Positions 21,561 to 30,666 of a stretch of DNA of 46,426 nucleotides are shown piece by piece; within the stretch, counting starts at the first letter, position 1, and the number at the start of each line of letters is the position of its first letter. Source of the DNA: Perkinsus chesapeaki (taxonomy: Eukaryota > Perkinsozoa > Perkinsida > Perkinsidae); NCBI GenBank assembly GCA_013115145.1, contig JAAPAO010000254.1, positions 1-46,426 of the forward strand, written 5' to 3'. Position numbers and translations under genes: made by a program. The notes beneath the pieces are model-generated. The model saw only the letters and a list, made by a program, of their open reading frames with translations, did no database searches and was not told the DNA's origin.

Positions 21561-23653
21561 ATGGACGAAGGTTTCGAGGCTGCAGATGATAATGACACAA
21601 GAGGGAGTATGCCTCCGTCTCAAGGTAATTACGTGGCGCGTGACTGGAGCGGATAACTCGATGAAATGTTCGTGTGAATTGTGGGAAATTGGATGAGATT
21701 AAGATAAGGCAAAAACAATAGAAGAAAATTCAGAACAGAAATTTAACTCGGGTTTTTGGGGTTTTCGGGTTTCTTGGGAAGAAATTTCTTCATCAGGTCC
21801 GATCAAATACGACGTTCCGATGGTAAACTTCGGAAATGATTCAAACACAACAACAGAGGGGGAGGAGACGAATCCAAATCGATCAGCCGATCGATCCAAA
21901 GTCCTCAACCTCGACGGGCAACTAGATTCAGCTCCGAAGCGTTCAACTGGGGCAGAAGATGCCCCACAGTCCTCATCATCATCAACTGGAAGTTGGCTTT
22001 GGTCTAAATTGACTTGTGGACTGACATTAAGTTATATACAGGATAACTTCTTTGATGTAATAGGTCCCGGGTTCGATCCCTGACTGAAGTGTTTTCATCA
22101 TTTTTAGGTTACATCTCGCGATGTTCAGGGTCGTCTTTTCCTTGCAATGTGGCCATACAGGTGACTAAAATTTCCCGGAATCTCTGCAGATTTTTTTATT
22201 TTTTTTCTGTCAGGCTCTCTCTACTATCGCCAAGCTCATCCCTTCATTTGCCGTCTCCCGGTGGTTCTTCTCAAACCGGCGGTCGAATCGCTCAGTTTTT
22301 CGGTTCACATTTTGCGGATTCTATCCAGTTGTTATCTTCATATAGGAGCAATCCTGACCTCTGGGGTAATCGAAAGGTCCCGAGTTCGAATCCCGCACCT
22401 GTCATCAATTTTCAGGCCCGTTTTGGATCTGTACAACTGCTGTTATTTTTCTCACCGCGACCGCTAATTTCTCTCGTCAATTATTGGGCGGGAATGAAGA
22501 GAAAGGTCATATCACAGATTACACTTTAGCGGGTAGGTCGTGGGTTCGATTCCCGACTCGTGCATTTTTCCTCTAAAAATATTCCATACAGCCTTTATGA
22601 TAAAGGTAAAAAATGTACGACTAATGATTTGGTAATTTACGATGCTTTTTACATTCCTTGTGTATACCGCGATACAGACAAACTGCCGGCGAAGGATTTC
22701 CTGAATAAATAATTGAATGCGGAGGAATGAGTGTGTTGTATTTGTGGTTGGTGTCAGGCACCGCGTGGTTTGTCCTATTTGGTGTCATGATACTCGGTCC
22801 TTTAATCACATTAGGGCTTCTTGTATGGGCTACGAATCAGTCGGGGAACTCTGAATCGGAAGAGTCTGGCTGGTGGACAAATCTTCCAGCATGGCTTCAA
22901 CCGGGGACAGGACGACACAATACCTATGTTATTGATGATAGCACTACTAATACAATTGATAACTATGCTGTCCCTCCAGCTCATGGTCAGACAGGTGGTG
23001 GGAAGACATCTCTTTGGCTGTTATTAACTAGTGCTTATGGTTACAGTATGTCGGTGATGCTGCCAATGTCAATATTATGGATAGTACCTATTGGATGGGT
23101 TAAGACATTGACCTGTGCTTTAGGGTAAGAGGAGGAATAAGTGAGAGATCGAAGCATAGGAACTAGGAAGAAAGTTGCGAAGCTTTCAGAAAATAACAAA
23201 CTAGAAGAGTAGTTTGTAAAAATATAAAATATGACTCTATGAATGCTGTAATTTATGTGGGTAATTATTGGTATTAAACCATCTGTAAAGTGAGCAGCTG
23301 TAGTGGCTTTATCAACTCTGTTTCGGATGCATCCACCGAATTTCGGTGTTTTAACATAGTAGATTTAATAAGCAGCTGGTTGATGTTATTTCAGGTTCCT
23401 AACTGCGATGGTTTTCCTTTATATAACCTTATTACGTACAGGAGGAGTTGATGGTACTGCGTCTGGTGATTCACCAATACTTCAGAGATTGGGTGTCACC
23501 ACTTCAAATGCGAAGACTAGGGTACAAGTTGCTTTAATAACTGCTTTGGTAGCTGTTGTGATGGAGGGAGGTATCTGGGCTTCATGCAGGTAAGATACAA
23601 AACAGGTCAAGAATGTTACTAGTGATTTCTTTAGGTTATATTTTCTCGCTTGA
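21561..23653 (+). CDS. YIPF1/2-like Golgi membrane protein
   Basis: Eight exons: 21561-21624, 21797-22056, 22108-22160, 22214-22365, 22416-22532, 22758-23124, 23395-23589 and 23635-23653. All phases agree and give 408 aa. The N-terminus is hydrophilic and cytosolic. YIP family hallmarks follow: LSYIQDNFFDVTSRDVQGRL, then SNPDLWGPFWICTTAVIFL (first membrane segment, about residues 178-196), GTAWFVLFGVMILGPLITLG (about 216-236), SAYGYSMSVMLPMSILWIVP (about 305-325), a segment starting FLTAMVFLYITLL (about 338-350) and a last one near VALITALVAVV (about 385-400). The C-terminus is short, ASCRLYFLA. YIPF proteins act in ER-Golgi vesicle traffic with Rab GTPases. The splice model is strong because the DLWG/PFWI junction of the domain is recreated exactly. 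At least five of the seven introns carry shared-family sequence. Confidence 0.88.
21625..21646 (+). repeat. family-1 core at start of YIPF intron 1
   Basis: Donor GTAATTACGTGGCGCGTGAC begins the 172-nt intron 21625-21796; 16 of 17 bases match the core ATTTCGTGGCGCGTGAC. Confidence 0.75.
22057..22107 (+). repeat. family-3 intron, YIPF intron 2 (51 nt)
   Basis: GTAATAGGTCCCGGGTTCGA at the donor end, acceptor ATCATTTTTAG. The intron is almost entirely the B-box-like element. Phase 0 joins DNFFD to VTSRDVQ. Confidence 0.85.
22366..22415 (+). repeat. family-3 intron, YIPF intron 4 (50 nt)
   Basis: GTAATCGAAAGGTCCCGAG, then TTCGAATCCCGCACCTG, acceptor AATTTTCAG. Phase 1 recreates SNPDLW-GPFWI. 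Confidence 0.9.
22533..22757 (+). repeat. family-3 element at 5' end of YIPF intron 5
   Basis: The 225-nt intron begins GTAGGTCGTGGGTTCGATTC and ends TTGGTGTCAG. Phase 1 joins TDYTL-A to GTAWFVLFG. Internal AG sites (for example at 22590) do not keep frame. Confidence 0.75.
23590..23634 (+). repeat. family-4 intron, YIPF intron 7 (45 nt)
   Basis: Donor GTAAGATACAAAACAGGTCA, acceptor ATTTCTTTAG. The first 20 bases match the copy in the exon at 34944-34972 in all but one position. Confidence 0.8.
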
Positions 23654-24160
23654 ATGCGGATAGTATTAAAGCTGGCAGCAGACTAACTGTACTTTTCTGA
23701 GCTCTAATATGACTTGATTTTTTAAAACTTGTGAAGTATTTCTGGAAAATTATGATTCCATGAATCGTATGAAAAGTTGATAAACCTTCTTGTTGAGTGT
23801 GACGGCATGAGATATGTTCGTACCTCATCATCATCCCTAGTTAGGATTCCCTGAAGCTCTGCTCGGATGGGTACCTCTCACCAAAATCTTGGACGTTCCG
23901 GAAATATCCGATTTGACTTCCTCTAAGAGAAGTTGGTCAAGTTGCTAACTTTCAGTGTCAATTAACTCCACCACTCGACTCACTCTATATCATCACGTAA
24001 CTGACGGGCAATAAGATTCCAAATAGTCCAAACTCTCGGCGGCCAATAACTCGTCATCGTCGGAGTGTTGCTGTTTGTTTCTGATAGTTCTTCTATCTCG
24101 CCATTGGCCTTTGTACCTGTTCCTTTATAAAAATCACCACAAAGAGTTATCTTAAATTGA
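23654..24160. other. spacer with possible minus-strand exons
   Basis: Minus-strand open segments (about 23985-24120, ending either QLRDDIE or LESYCPSVT depending on frame; and about 23890-23925, EVKSDISGTSKIL before GTGAGA) look coding-like but no gene could be assembled. Otherwise empty. Confidence 0.25.
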
Positions 24161-26017
24161 ATGGAATCAATTCGATATAAGCGAAGTCGTCCAGGAGATT
24201 GCTGTCATCATCATTATCAACTTCAACAACTCCTTCAAGGCTCACTTCCACCCGCTGGAGATAAACTACAGTCATCTAGTGTCGTAGAGGCCGTCATGAA
24301 AAGCCCACTGTAATTTCGTGGCGCGTGACGTTTATGTAACGGTGGTGTTAGGTTCTCTGAGATACCATTGCCTGGAGGGATTTATTATGATAAAGAGAAA
24401 GGAGAATATCGGAACAAGTTCACCAACGAGAAGGTAAATTTTCGAACTCGAGAAATTAGCTAAATTGCGGCAGCTGTTGGCAACAGCCTGTTGTCATTGT
24501 AAACAGCGCCACAATTTGTCTAATTTTCAGGCTGTTTTCGATTCCCTTTTGTCTCTTTTAACGAAGTCGCCACATAACTTCTTCGAAAGATATCAAAGGT
24601 TGATCACAACTCAACCCAAACTGTTGGCGTACTTCGCAGATTTGGCGGCAAATGGCGATCCCGAGGTGACTTTGAGAAAATAATCTCGATTACGTCCCCA
24701 ATAGGTACAAGCGTTCGTTCAAGGAGCGTCACGCGCCACGAAATGCTATAAGATTGACGGTCAGCCGGCTGACGTCACCAAGAACTGTAAAGTTGTTGGG
24801 CATCGGAGAGTTTTATGGATTCAACGAGAGGAAGGGAAATCCAATGGATACTTTTCCGAAGCACAAATGCGACGGCGTGACGCGGGCTTGTGGCACTCTT
24901 TAGTGGGAAAATATGAAAAGGGAGGCGGAGCGAAGCAGCAGCAGTTGATCGATGCTGTTAATGATGATGAATATGATAAAGCTGATGAGAATGGAAAAAG
25001 GGAGATTAGGAAAGCTTATATTGTTGGTAGGTGGGAATGGCCATCGTGACACATGGCATCCACTGTCCACTTTAATGATTATTGTTAATTGTTTCATTTT
25101 GGGCATATGTCCTTGGTGAGAGTTATCTCACCAAACGCCACAGTGCCGTGGTTGAATGACCATACGATCCGATGATGATGATCCAACTTTTGAGCAACAC
25201 AACCAGGACGGCAGATCCTCGCGGGAATAAAACGATTATCTCGTGCGGACAGTAGTTACCGAATATAATGATCATGCCTTCCGGTAACCACCACCACGAC
25301 CACGGTGATGATATCTGCTAACCATTGGCCGTATTGTCGTCGGACTTCACTATTGTTGTTGTTCGATTCACATTGCTTTACAACTCATCTCGCTGAGCTA
25401 AGGACGGGGGGCTAGCTGAAATGTAATGACTTTCTTTCGAAGTGTCGTTCACGATTTGGAGTATCTCGAGGTTGAGCGTGCGAGATACACTTAATGTCAG
25501 ATCAAATGGAAGCACATCTTCATGATGGAAGTGCACCACACTATAATCCTAGACTCGAGCCTCTCAGTGATGAGTTCATTACCGAGGCGATCGACTTGGC
25601 CGATTTCGACGCTGAGGCTGCAGACTGTCGAGAGGAGCGAGTCCAAGCGCTCAGAAAGACTATGGAGGTGAGAATGAAGTTTGTTGGATAACTCTACGGT
25701 CTTATACGGGATGAAATAAATTTACAAAAAATGATACTTCCCATATCTCATTGGTCCGATAGAAAGTATAGAGGTATACGTCAAAACTGGGGGCAAGAGT
25801 TGATCTCTTCTTTCGATATATTTTATTAATTTTCAGGCGCGCTTCCTCGATGGTCGAGATGGCCGATTTATCGATTACACCGAAATTGATGATGATGAGG
25901 AACTGGAAGCTTTCATCAGTCGAGAAGCGGAATTGGTAACCTTGGTCAATTTCGTGGCGAGTGAATGTTTATCTATTACAGGATATCCAAGAGAAGTATT
26001 TTGACGAATCTGAATAA
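24161..26017 (+). CDS. CCDC97-like protein (DUF2052)
   Basis: Seven exons: 24161-24309, 24352-24433, 24531-24665, 24705-25026, 25501-25667, 25837-25935 and 25982-26017. All phases agree; 329 aa. Family matches in order are AVFDSLLSLLTKSPHNFFER (N-terminal helix), VVGHRRVLWIQREEGKSNGY followed by FSEAQMRRRDAGLWHSLVG (the conserved '(N)RR...YFS..MR.R.P.L' block), and the C-terminal ARFLDGRDGRFIDYTEIDDD with EKYFDESE, the hallmark DUF2052 ending. CCDC97 associates with the SF3b complex in animals, so a nuclear role in pre-mRNA splicing is likely by homology. The ATG at 24161 is the first in frame; a His/Gln-rich segment follows. Introns 1 and 6 are family-1 elements. An antisense family-1 core lies within exon 4 (24725-24743) and another just after the stop. 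Confidence 0.85.
24310..24351 (+). repeat. family-1 intron, CCDC97 intron 1 (42 nt)
   Basis: Begins GTAATTTCGTGGCGCGTGAC and ends GGTGGTGTTAG. Phase 2 restores MKSPL-FSEIPLPGG. This is the reference copy of the family. Confidence 0.88.
25936..25981 (+). repeat. family-1 intron, CCDC97 intron 6 (46 nt)
   Basis: GTAACCTTGGTCA, then ATTTCGTGGCGAGTGAATG, ending CTATTACAG. Phase 0 joins SREAEL to DIQEKYFDESE. Confidence 0.88.
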
Positions 26018-26020
26018 ACG

Positions 26021-26041
26021 TCACGCGCCACGAAAATCGTG
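26021..26041 (-). repeat. antisense family-1 core in 3' UTR
   Basis: AACGTCACGCGCCACGAAAA starts four bases after the CCDC97 stop. With the copy in intron 6 it forms an inverted pair around the 36-nt last exon. Confidence 0.85.
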
Positions 26042-26123
26042 TTAACATTTGCGAAGTTGATATACTTGTTACTCTACGTACTGTCTCAACCGCATAATGC
26101 CGAGTTGACCTAAAGATTTTTAA

Positions 26124-26142
26124 TTTTGTGGCGCAGTGACTT
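26124..26142 (+). repeat. family-1 core upstream of acylphosphatase
   Basis: ATTTTGTGGCGCAGTGACTT, ending about 18 bases before the acylphosphatase start codon, possibly the remnant of a 5' UTR intron. Confidence 0.7.
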
Positions 26143-26160
26143 TTTACCATCATTGCTGCC

Positions 26161-27022
26161 ATGACTTCTTCACCATTGAGCAATACCTCCCCCAGAATTC
26201 GTACATCCTTCAGTCGGTTAGATTTTGAGGTGTTTGGTAAAGTTCAAGGAGTATTCTTCCGACGGGATGCAGCAAGAGAGGCTGAAAGGCTTGGTCTGCA
26301 TGGATGGTAGGTTACGTACAATGCTTCTAATCGTTTCCTATATCGTCGATTCATCACTCGAACAACAGGGGAAGAGGATGGGTGAGCACCGTCAGTTTTT
26401 ACACTGGCGACGGTGCTCATAAACGATCGGGGGAAATAGCTGTTCTATTGCCTCCTTCGTTTTTTGCTTTAATTTCAATGGAGGTACGAAATGAGCTCGC
26501 GCATGGACGTACAATGGGGAGGCGGTAAACCGCGTTGACCGCCTATAAATATTGCTCAATTTTGGTGAAGTTGATATTCATGTAATTGTTCTTCATATCA
26601 TTTTAATACTTGTTATTTCATTAGGTGTATGAACACACCGAGAGGGACAGTGGAAGGATGCATTGAAGGACCGGCAAAAATAGTCGATGAAATGGTCTAC
26701 TGGCTCGGCAATGTTGGGAGCAAAAGAGTGAGGCATCCATTCGCTATATAACTCACCACGTAGACTGTTATTTGGGAATCCCGAGTGCTGTTTAATTTGC
26801 TTTACAGAAGCAGGAAAGGGAATTTTTTCTTCATTTGTTGAATGAAACTTCGTGCTCGTTTTCTCCCTTTCGATTGGTTCCTTCATAAATATAATTATCG
26901 CAAGCTACGTACGTTGTTTGTTTCAGGCCCGAATAGATAGATTGGAAGTGAAGGACAGAAATGAGATATCCGTTGACGATCGTCAGTTCACTTCATTTGT
27001 GGTAAGGCCTCCTATCATTTAA
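26161..27022 (+). CDS. acylphosphatase
   Basis: Three exons, 26161-26306, 26625-26727 and 26927-27022, phases 2 and 0, 114 aa. The protein hydrolyses acyl-phosphates such as 1,3-bisphosphoglycerate and is cytosolic. The full-length fold is visible: [20 protein letters not shown] with the phosphate-cradle loop and catalytic Arg, then [17 protein letters not shown] with the catalytic Asn and the G-T-V-x-G strand, then [20 protein letters not shown] and a terminal strand [11 protein letters not shown]. The N-terminus has an 18-residue Ser/Thr-rich extension relative to the usual ~98-aa enzyme. The start is the only in-frame ATG before the domain. The gene lies 143 bp downstream of CCDC97 on the same strand. 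Confidence 0.92.
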
Positions 27023-27487
27023 TTATAATTCCCTTCATTTAGGTGCGCCAATAATTGCACCGCCGATTGAAATCAACAATTATAATATGATTTTCTCACA
27101 TTTGTTTATTGCGTTTGAAGTCACCAACAAACAGAATTATTGGGGCAAGCGGTAGAGGATGAAACGATCGCAAACCAAAAGTCGATTAAGATTTCACAGG
27201 AACACGGCCGCCATCACCCCAACCGTCGTCTCCCTCTTTCCACAATAAATAAGTGTTATCTGCAGTCCTTTGAAGGAAAGTGTACGCTGACAGATGGCTG
27301 ATGGCCTATCACTATAATACCGATATCCTTTGCTAACTTATCATCAAGTAAAGTGCGACGAATTCAACAGTCTGAGCTCGCGCCTGCTAATAAACTACTA
27401 GTATTGTCTTACGTAAAACTCGGTATTGTTATGAGTAGTAATACTATACAACAAAATACAAAATAATTGATATGAATGAAAGCATAA
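27023..27487. other. convergent intergenic spacer
   Basis: Between the 3' ends of the acylphosphatase (+) and TauE (-) genes. No gene, RNA or repeat of note was seen. Confidence 0.5.
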
Positions 27488-29387
27488 TCATGCAAACGAC
27501 CTGCCAACGCATGGATTCGTGAACCCTTTCAGTTCCGGATCGTTCAAGACTTTCTTTACCCCAACAACAGCTGCGAATATAGCGCTTGTTACCACGACCA
27601 CCAAAAGGAGAAGAATCAGCCCAGATTGGCGACCTTAATGAGATACTGGCAAATCTGTAGAGATGCGCGGCTTACCATGTCTTTCGACAGCCTTTGTGAT
27701 ATAAAGTGTTCCAAAAAGTGCTCCAAGAAAGGCTAGGATTCCATAAAGCAGAGTTTGGTTACCAACGAGGTGACCTGAATTGGAGAAGACTCCCCTGAAT
27801 TGCTCGATGTCATTCAATTCCGAACTGCACCGCCGTTGGGATGAACAACATAATGGATGCGAATCTACGACGAGCTCTTCAGACTATCAATACTTGAGAC
27901 TCAATTTCGCTAATTTGTCGAGAAATAAGAGCCCACTGTATCACACCAATAACGAGCTTGCACAAAACAATATTCTCACCCTCCATTGCCAGTTGCCCCG
28001 CAGCTATACTGCTGGTCATAAGCACTGCTATGGCTGATGTCGCTGTTGCCACCGTTGGCTTCTTACCAAGGCTCAACAACAAAGGACCGAATATCATACC
28101 ACCACCGATGCCGATAACAGCACTAGCCATGCCACCAAATAGACTTAATAAAGAATAGGCCATTATAGAAGGTCGATGATGAGGACGATGAGGGTGCTCA
28201 GGAGTTGACACTTCACTTGGAGCAGAGGAGACACGAGTGCCTTGTCTGAAGAAGTTTCGGACTAATGTATAAAAAAAACTTTAAGATTTCGTAATAGCTT
28301 AAATCGATTCATAATAATTAAAAGTGAATATTGAGTACTCCAGTGAGCTATATTATGTCAAGTTACCGTTTACTTTTCTTCTTACATGAATGATATTATC
28401 ATTAATATTCCAACTGCTGCGGCCATCACCATCCAATAGGTCGAAGAGCAGATCTCGAGACCTGCCGTCGCTACCAATTCGATATTTTTAGGTCTTACCG
28501 ATGACTGAGGGAGTCCTATGGCCTCCGAGAATGAGCGTGATTAGCCACACCATCGCCCAGGAAGCCACCAACTCTCCTCCAGTGGCAAAGGAGCTTCGCT
28601 CCGCCTGCACGACTAATTTATTCAATGAATTGTTCTCTGTTAGTAGCGGTCTGTTCATCGAGTTACGATATTCTTTTCTCCTGCCAAAGGTTGTGGGTTC
28701 GAATCCATGGCGGGCATTTTACCTTGCTTTTTGGAACCTCCCAAAAGCTGAATAGGCAACCCATAGAAGAACGAAGACTGTTAATAAAAGAATGAACCAA
28801 TCTGGGCAGGACTTGCTGATCATCACACCTGACATGGGTTGAGGTGAAGAGTAATACTACTCGGTGGAGTGGAGTACTTTATAATAAAGATGGGGATAGC
28901 TGGAAGAGGAGAGGCTTTGTTAATACTGGGTTGTCAATTAAGAGGGAGTTCGAGGAGAAGAATAGTTAAGTCCAGAAATTAAAACCAAATCTATTTAATT
29001 AATTCAATATCGGTTTTATGATTGAAATGTGATGAATCCCAGCAAAGACACTTCTCGAATTTGGCAATGGAATCTTTTATCATTCTCTCACCGATTATCG
29101 TTCCAGCATTAGCCGCCGGCACCATGACAAGGCACGCTCCATAATCAACCAACCCAGACCTGACAAAAGGACCGCCGCTGCGCCACAAAACTAATACGAT
29201 CATTGCAACCTGATATTAACCATAGCTGCCGCCACTGCAGCGAAGGTTACGAGAGTGACCGAAAGTGCCGCACTTTGATGAGCACCGAGTGGAGCCGTAA
29301 GACCGAAAATGCCACTGTTAATAAGGGGAACGAATACCCCTCCACCGCCGATACCTAAAAGAGAGTATGACCAGGCAGCAGCTTTTA
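27488..29387 (-). CDS. TauE/SafE family anion transporter
   Basis: Eight assembled exons (in gene order): 29387-29210, 29159-29092, 28828-28723, 28593-28499, 28470-28386, 28245-27980, 27774-27676 and 27633-27488. Every junction keeps phase; 347 aa plus a missing N-terminal exon above 29.4 kb. Both inverted TauE halves are present: GIGGGGVFVPLINSG with DYGACLVMVPAANAGTIIG, SKSCPDWFILLLTVFVLLW, GLEICSSTYWMVMAAAVGIL, then GIGGGMIFGPLLLSLGKKP with VATATSAIAVLMTSSIAAG, LYGILAFLGALFGTLY and SGLILLLLVVVVTSAIFAAV. About eight membrane segments are expected. The family exports sulfite, sulfoacetate or related anions in bacteria and occurs in plants and protists; the substrate here is unknown. A His/Pro-rich loop (HPHRPHHRP) precedes the second half. 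Confidence 0.85.
28471..28498 (-). other. ultra-short intron (28 nt) in TauE gene
   Basis: Donor GTAAGACC, acceptor AATTGGTAG, 28 nt in total. Unspliced, the frame hits TAA at once. Excision in phase 1 joins GGHRTPSVI to ATAGLEICSSTYW, matching the TauE consensus on both sides. Confidence 0.7.
28688..28722 (-). repeat. family-3 element at 5' end of TauE intron, antisense
   Basis: The intron 28722-28594 starts GTAAAATGCCCGCC. On the plus strand the same segment reads GGTTGTGGGTTCGAATCC, so the B-box-like core is antisense to the gene. Confidence 0.7.
29160..29209 (-). repeat. family-1 intron in TauE gene (50 nt)
   Basis: Contains TTTTGTGGCGCAGCGGCGG and ends CTTTTGTCAG. Phase 2 joins AAMVNI-R to SGLVDYGACLVMVP. 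Confidence 0.7.
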
Positions 29388-29860
29388 CTAAAAGTTAGAT
29401 GACTCTCCCGAAGAAGCGTCGTAATCCACCCGGCAGCGGCCTACTGAGGTACCCGCTCTGCCCGAAAAAGTCGGGACGGCCCGTGAGAGCGCCTGGCGCT
29501 GCCCGGGCGATGCCTGCCGCCTCCTCTAGTCAATTGTGTTGTTACTAATCCTTCAGCCTCACCGTATTACCGAGTAACTGTTACTCTAGTAAGCTATAGT
29601 AGTCTAGAAGCTGCCCGAGCAGGGCACTGTTAGTACTGTGGCAAAAGTTTGGCCTCGTACCGCGACAATTATATACATTTAATAGCGTGTGTCATTCCCG
29701 CTATAATGTTCCCATCGTAGAGACTCTGCGGCAGAAACTTTCTCGCCAGGATTTTTTGTAGGCTGAGGGCGGGAAGGCCCAGCCAGCGGCATGCCGGGCA
29801 GCCATGTGCGCTCGAAAGGAATACGACGCTTTCTAAAAGCCTTTTAGAAGCCTTGAAGCC
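29388..29860. other. GC-rich, hairpin-containing block
   Basis: The segment around 29430-29530 is clearly more GC-rich than its surroundings and holds CCCGA-aaaag-TCGGG, AGCGCC-t-GGCGCT and GCCCGGGC. Further down are GCCC-gagca-GGGC and TTCTAAAA-gcc-TTTTAGAA (29831-29849). The first exon of the TauE gene should lie here but was not identified. Confidence 0.45.
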
Positions 29861-30666
29861 TTCCTTAATCGATAGACGCCATGATAGTGTTGTATGATAA
29901 AATGGAGCATTATATGAATCGCTTTGAAGAGGAGATGTTGTGATTAGCTACGCTGAATGGTTCATTCCGCGGCGCCACGGAGGCCTAGTTTCCGCAACGG
30001 AACACATCCCCTCTGACCTCGACCTTACCTGCCGATATGCACAAAGCGCTGATGGAGGCGAAGATGAGTCCAATGATAGCTTCTTTCAAGGGGGAATCCT
30101 TGGCAACTACAAAACAGTCTTTAACCTATTTGAGAATGTTTAAATAGCTCCGTTGAAGTATTATCAATAAATTAAAGACTTAGTCTACAACTAGTCTTAA
30201 ACTTGTCGGACTGTTTAATCATCTGCGTAAGTTCATCACCACTCTTTATATCAACATTATCAATTGGAGGCAGTGGAGGTTGCTATATCAGCATACTTTT
30301 TGCAATTGGCCATTTGTACACGTAGTTGTATTAAACAGGAGTTGGTCGGCGGCGGCGGTGTTGGGAGTATATTGTCCTACTTTCTATTTCTTCTGTATCA
30401 TCGTTGATGACAGCAGCTGCCGCTGCTAAGCTGATGGTTAGGACAATAAGAATACGATACTTCATATTAGGATACCACTACGAATGGTGACATCTAATTT
30501 CGCGGCGCTGCGGTCAGTTAATAACCATAGCGCATATGTAACGTAGCAGTATACAATTTTAGTGGACTTCCTCAAACCTTCACCGCGCCACAAAAGTAAC
30601 CAACTCGAATCTTACCAACATGTGAAACTGTAATTTTACGTCAGCACTGAATTCTAGACGTTTTAT
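29861..30666. other. intergenic with two degenerate family-1 cores
   Basis: AATTTCGCGGCGCTGCGGTC at about 30498-30517 (plus orientation) and CACCGCGCCACAAAAG at about 30581-30596 (minus orientation) form another inverted pair. No gene is supported; the short frame at 29940-30143 is unconvincing. Confidence 0.4.
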
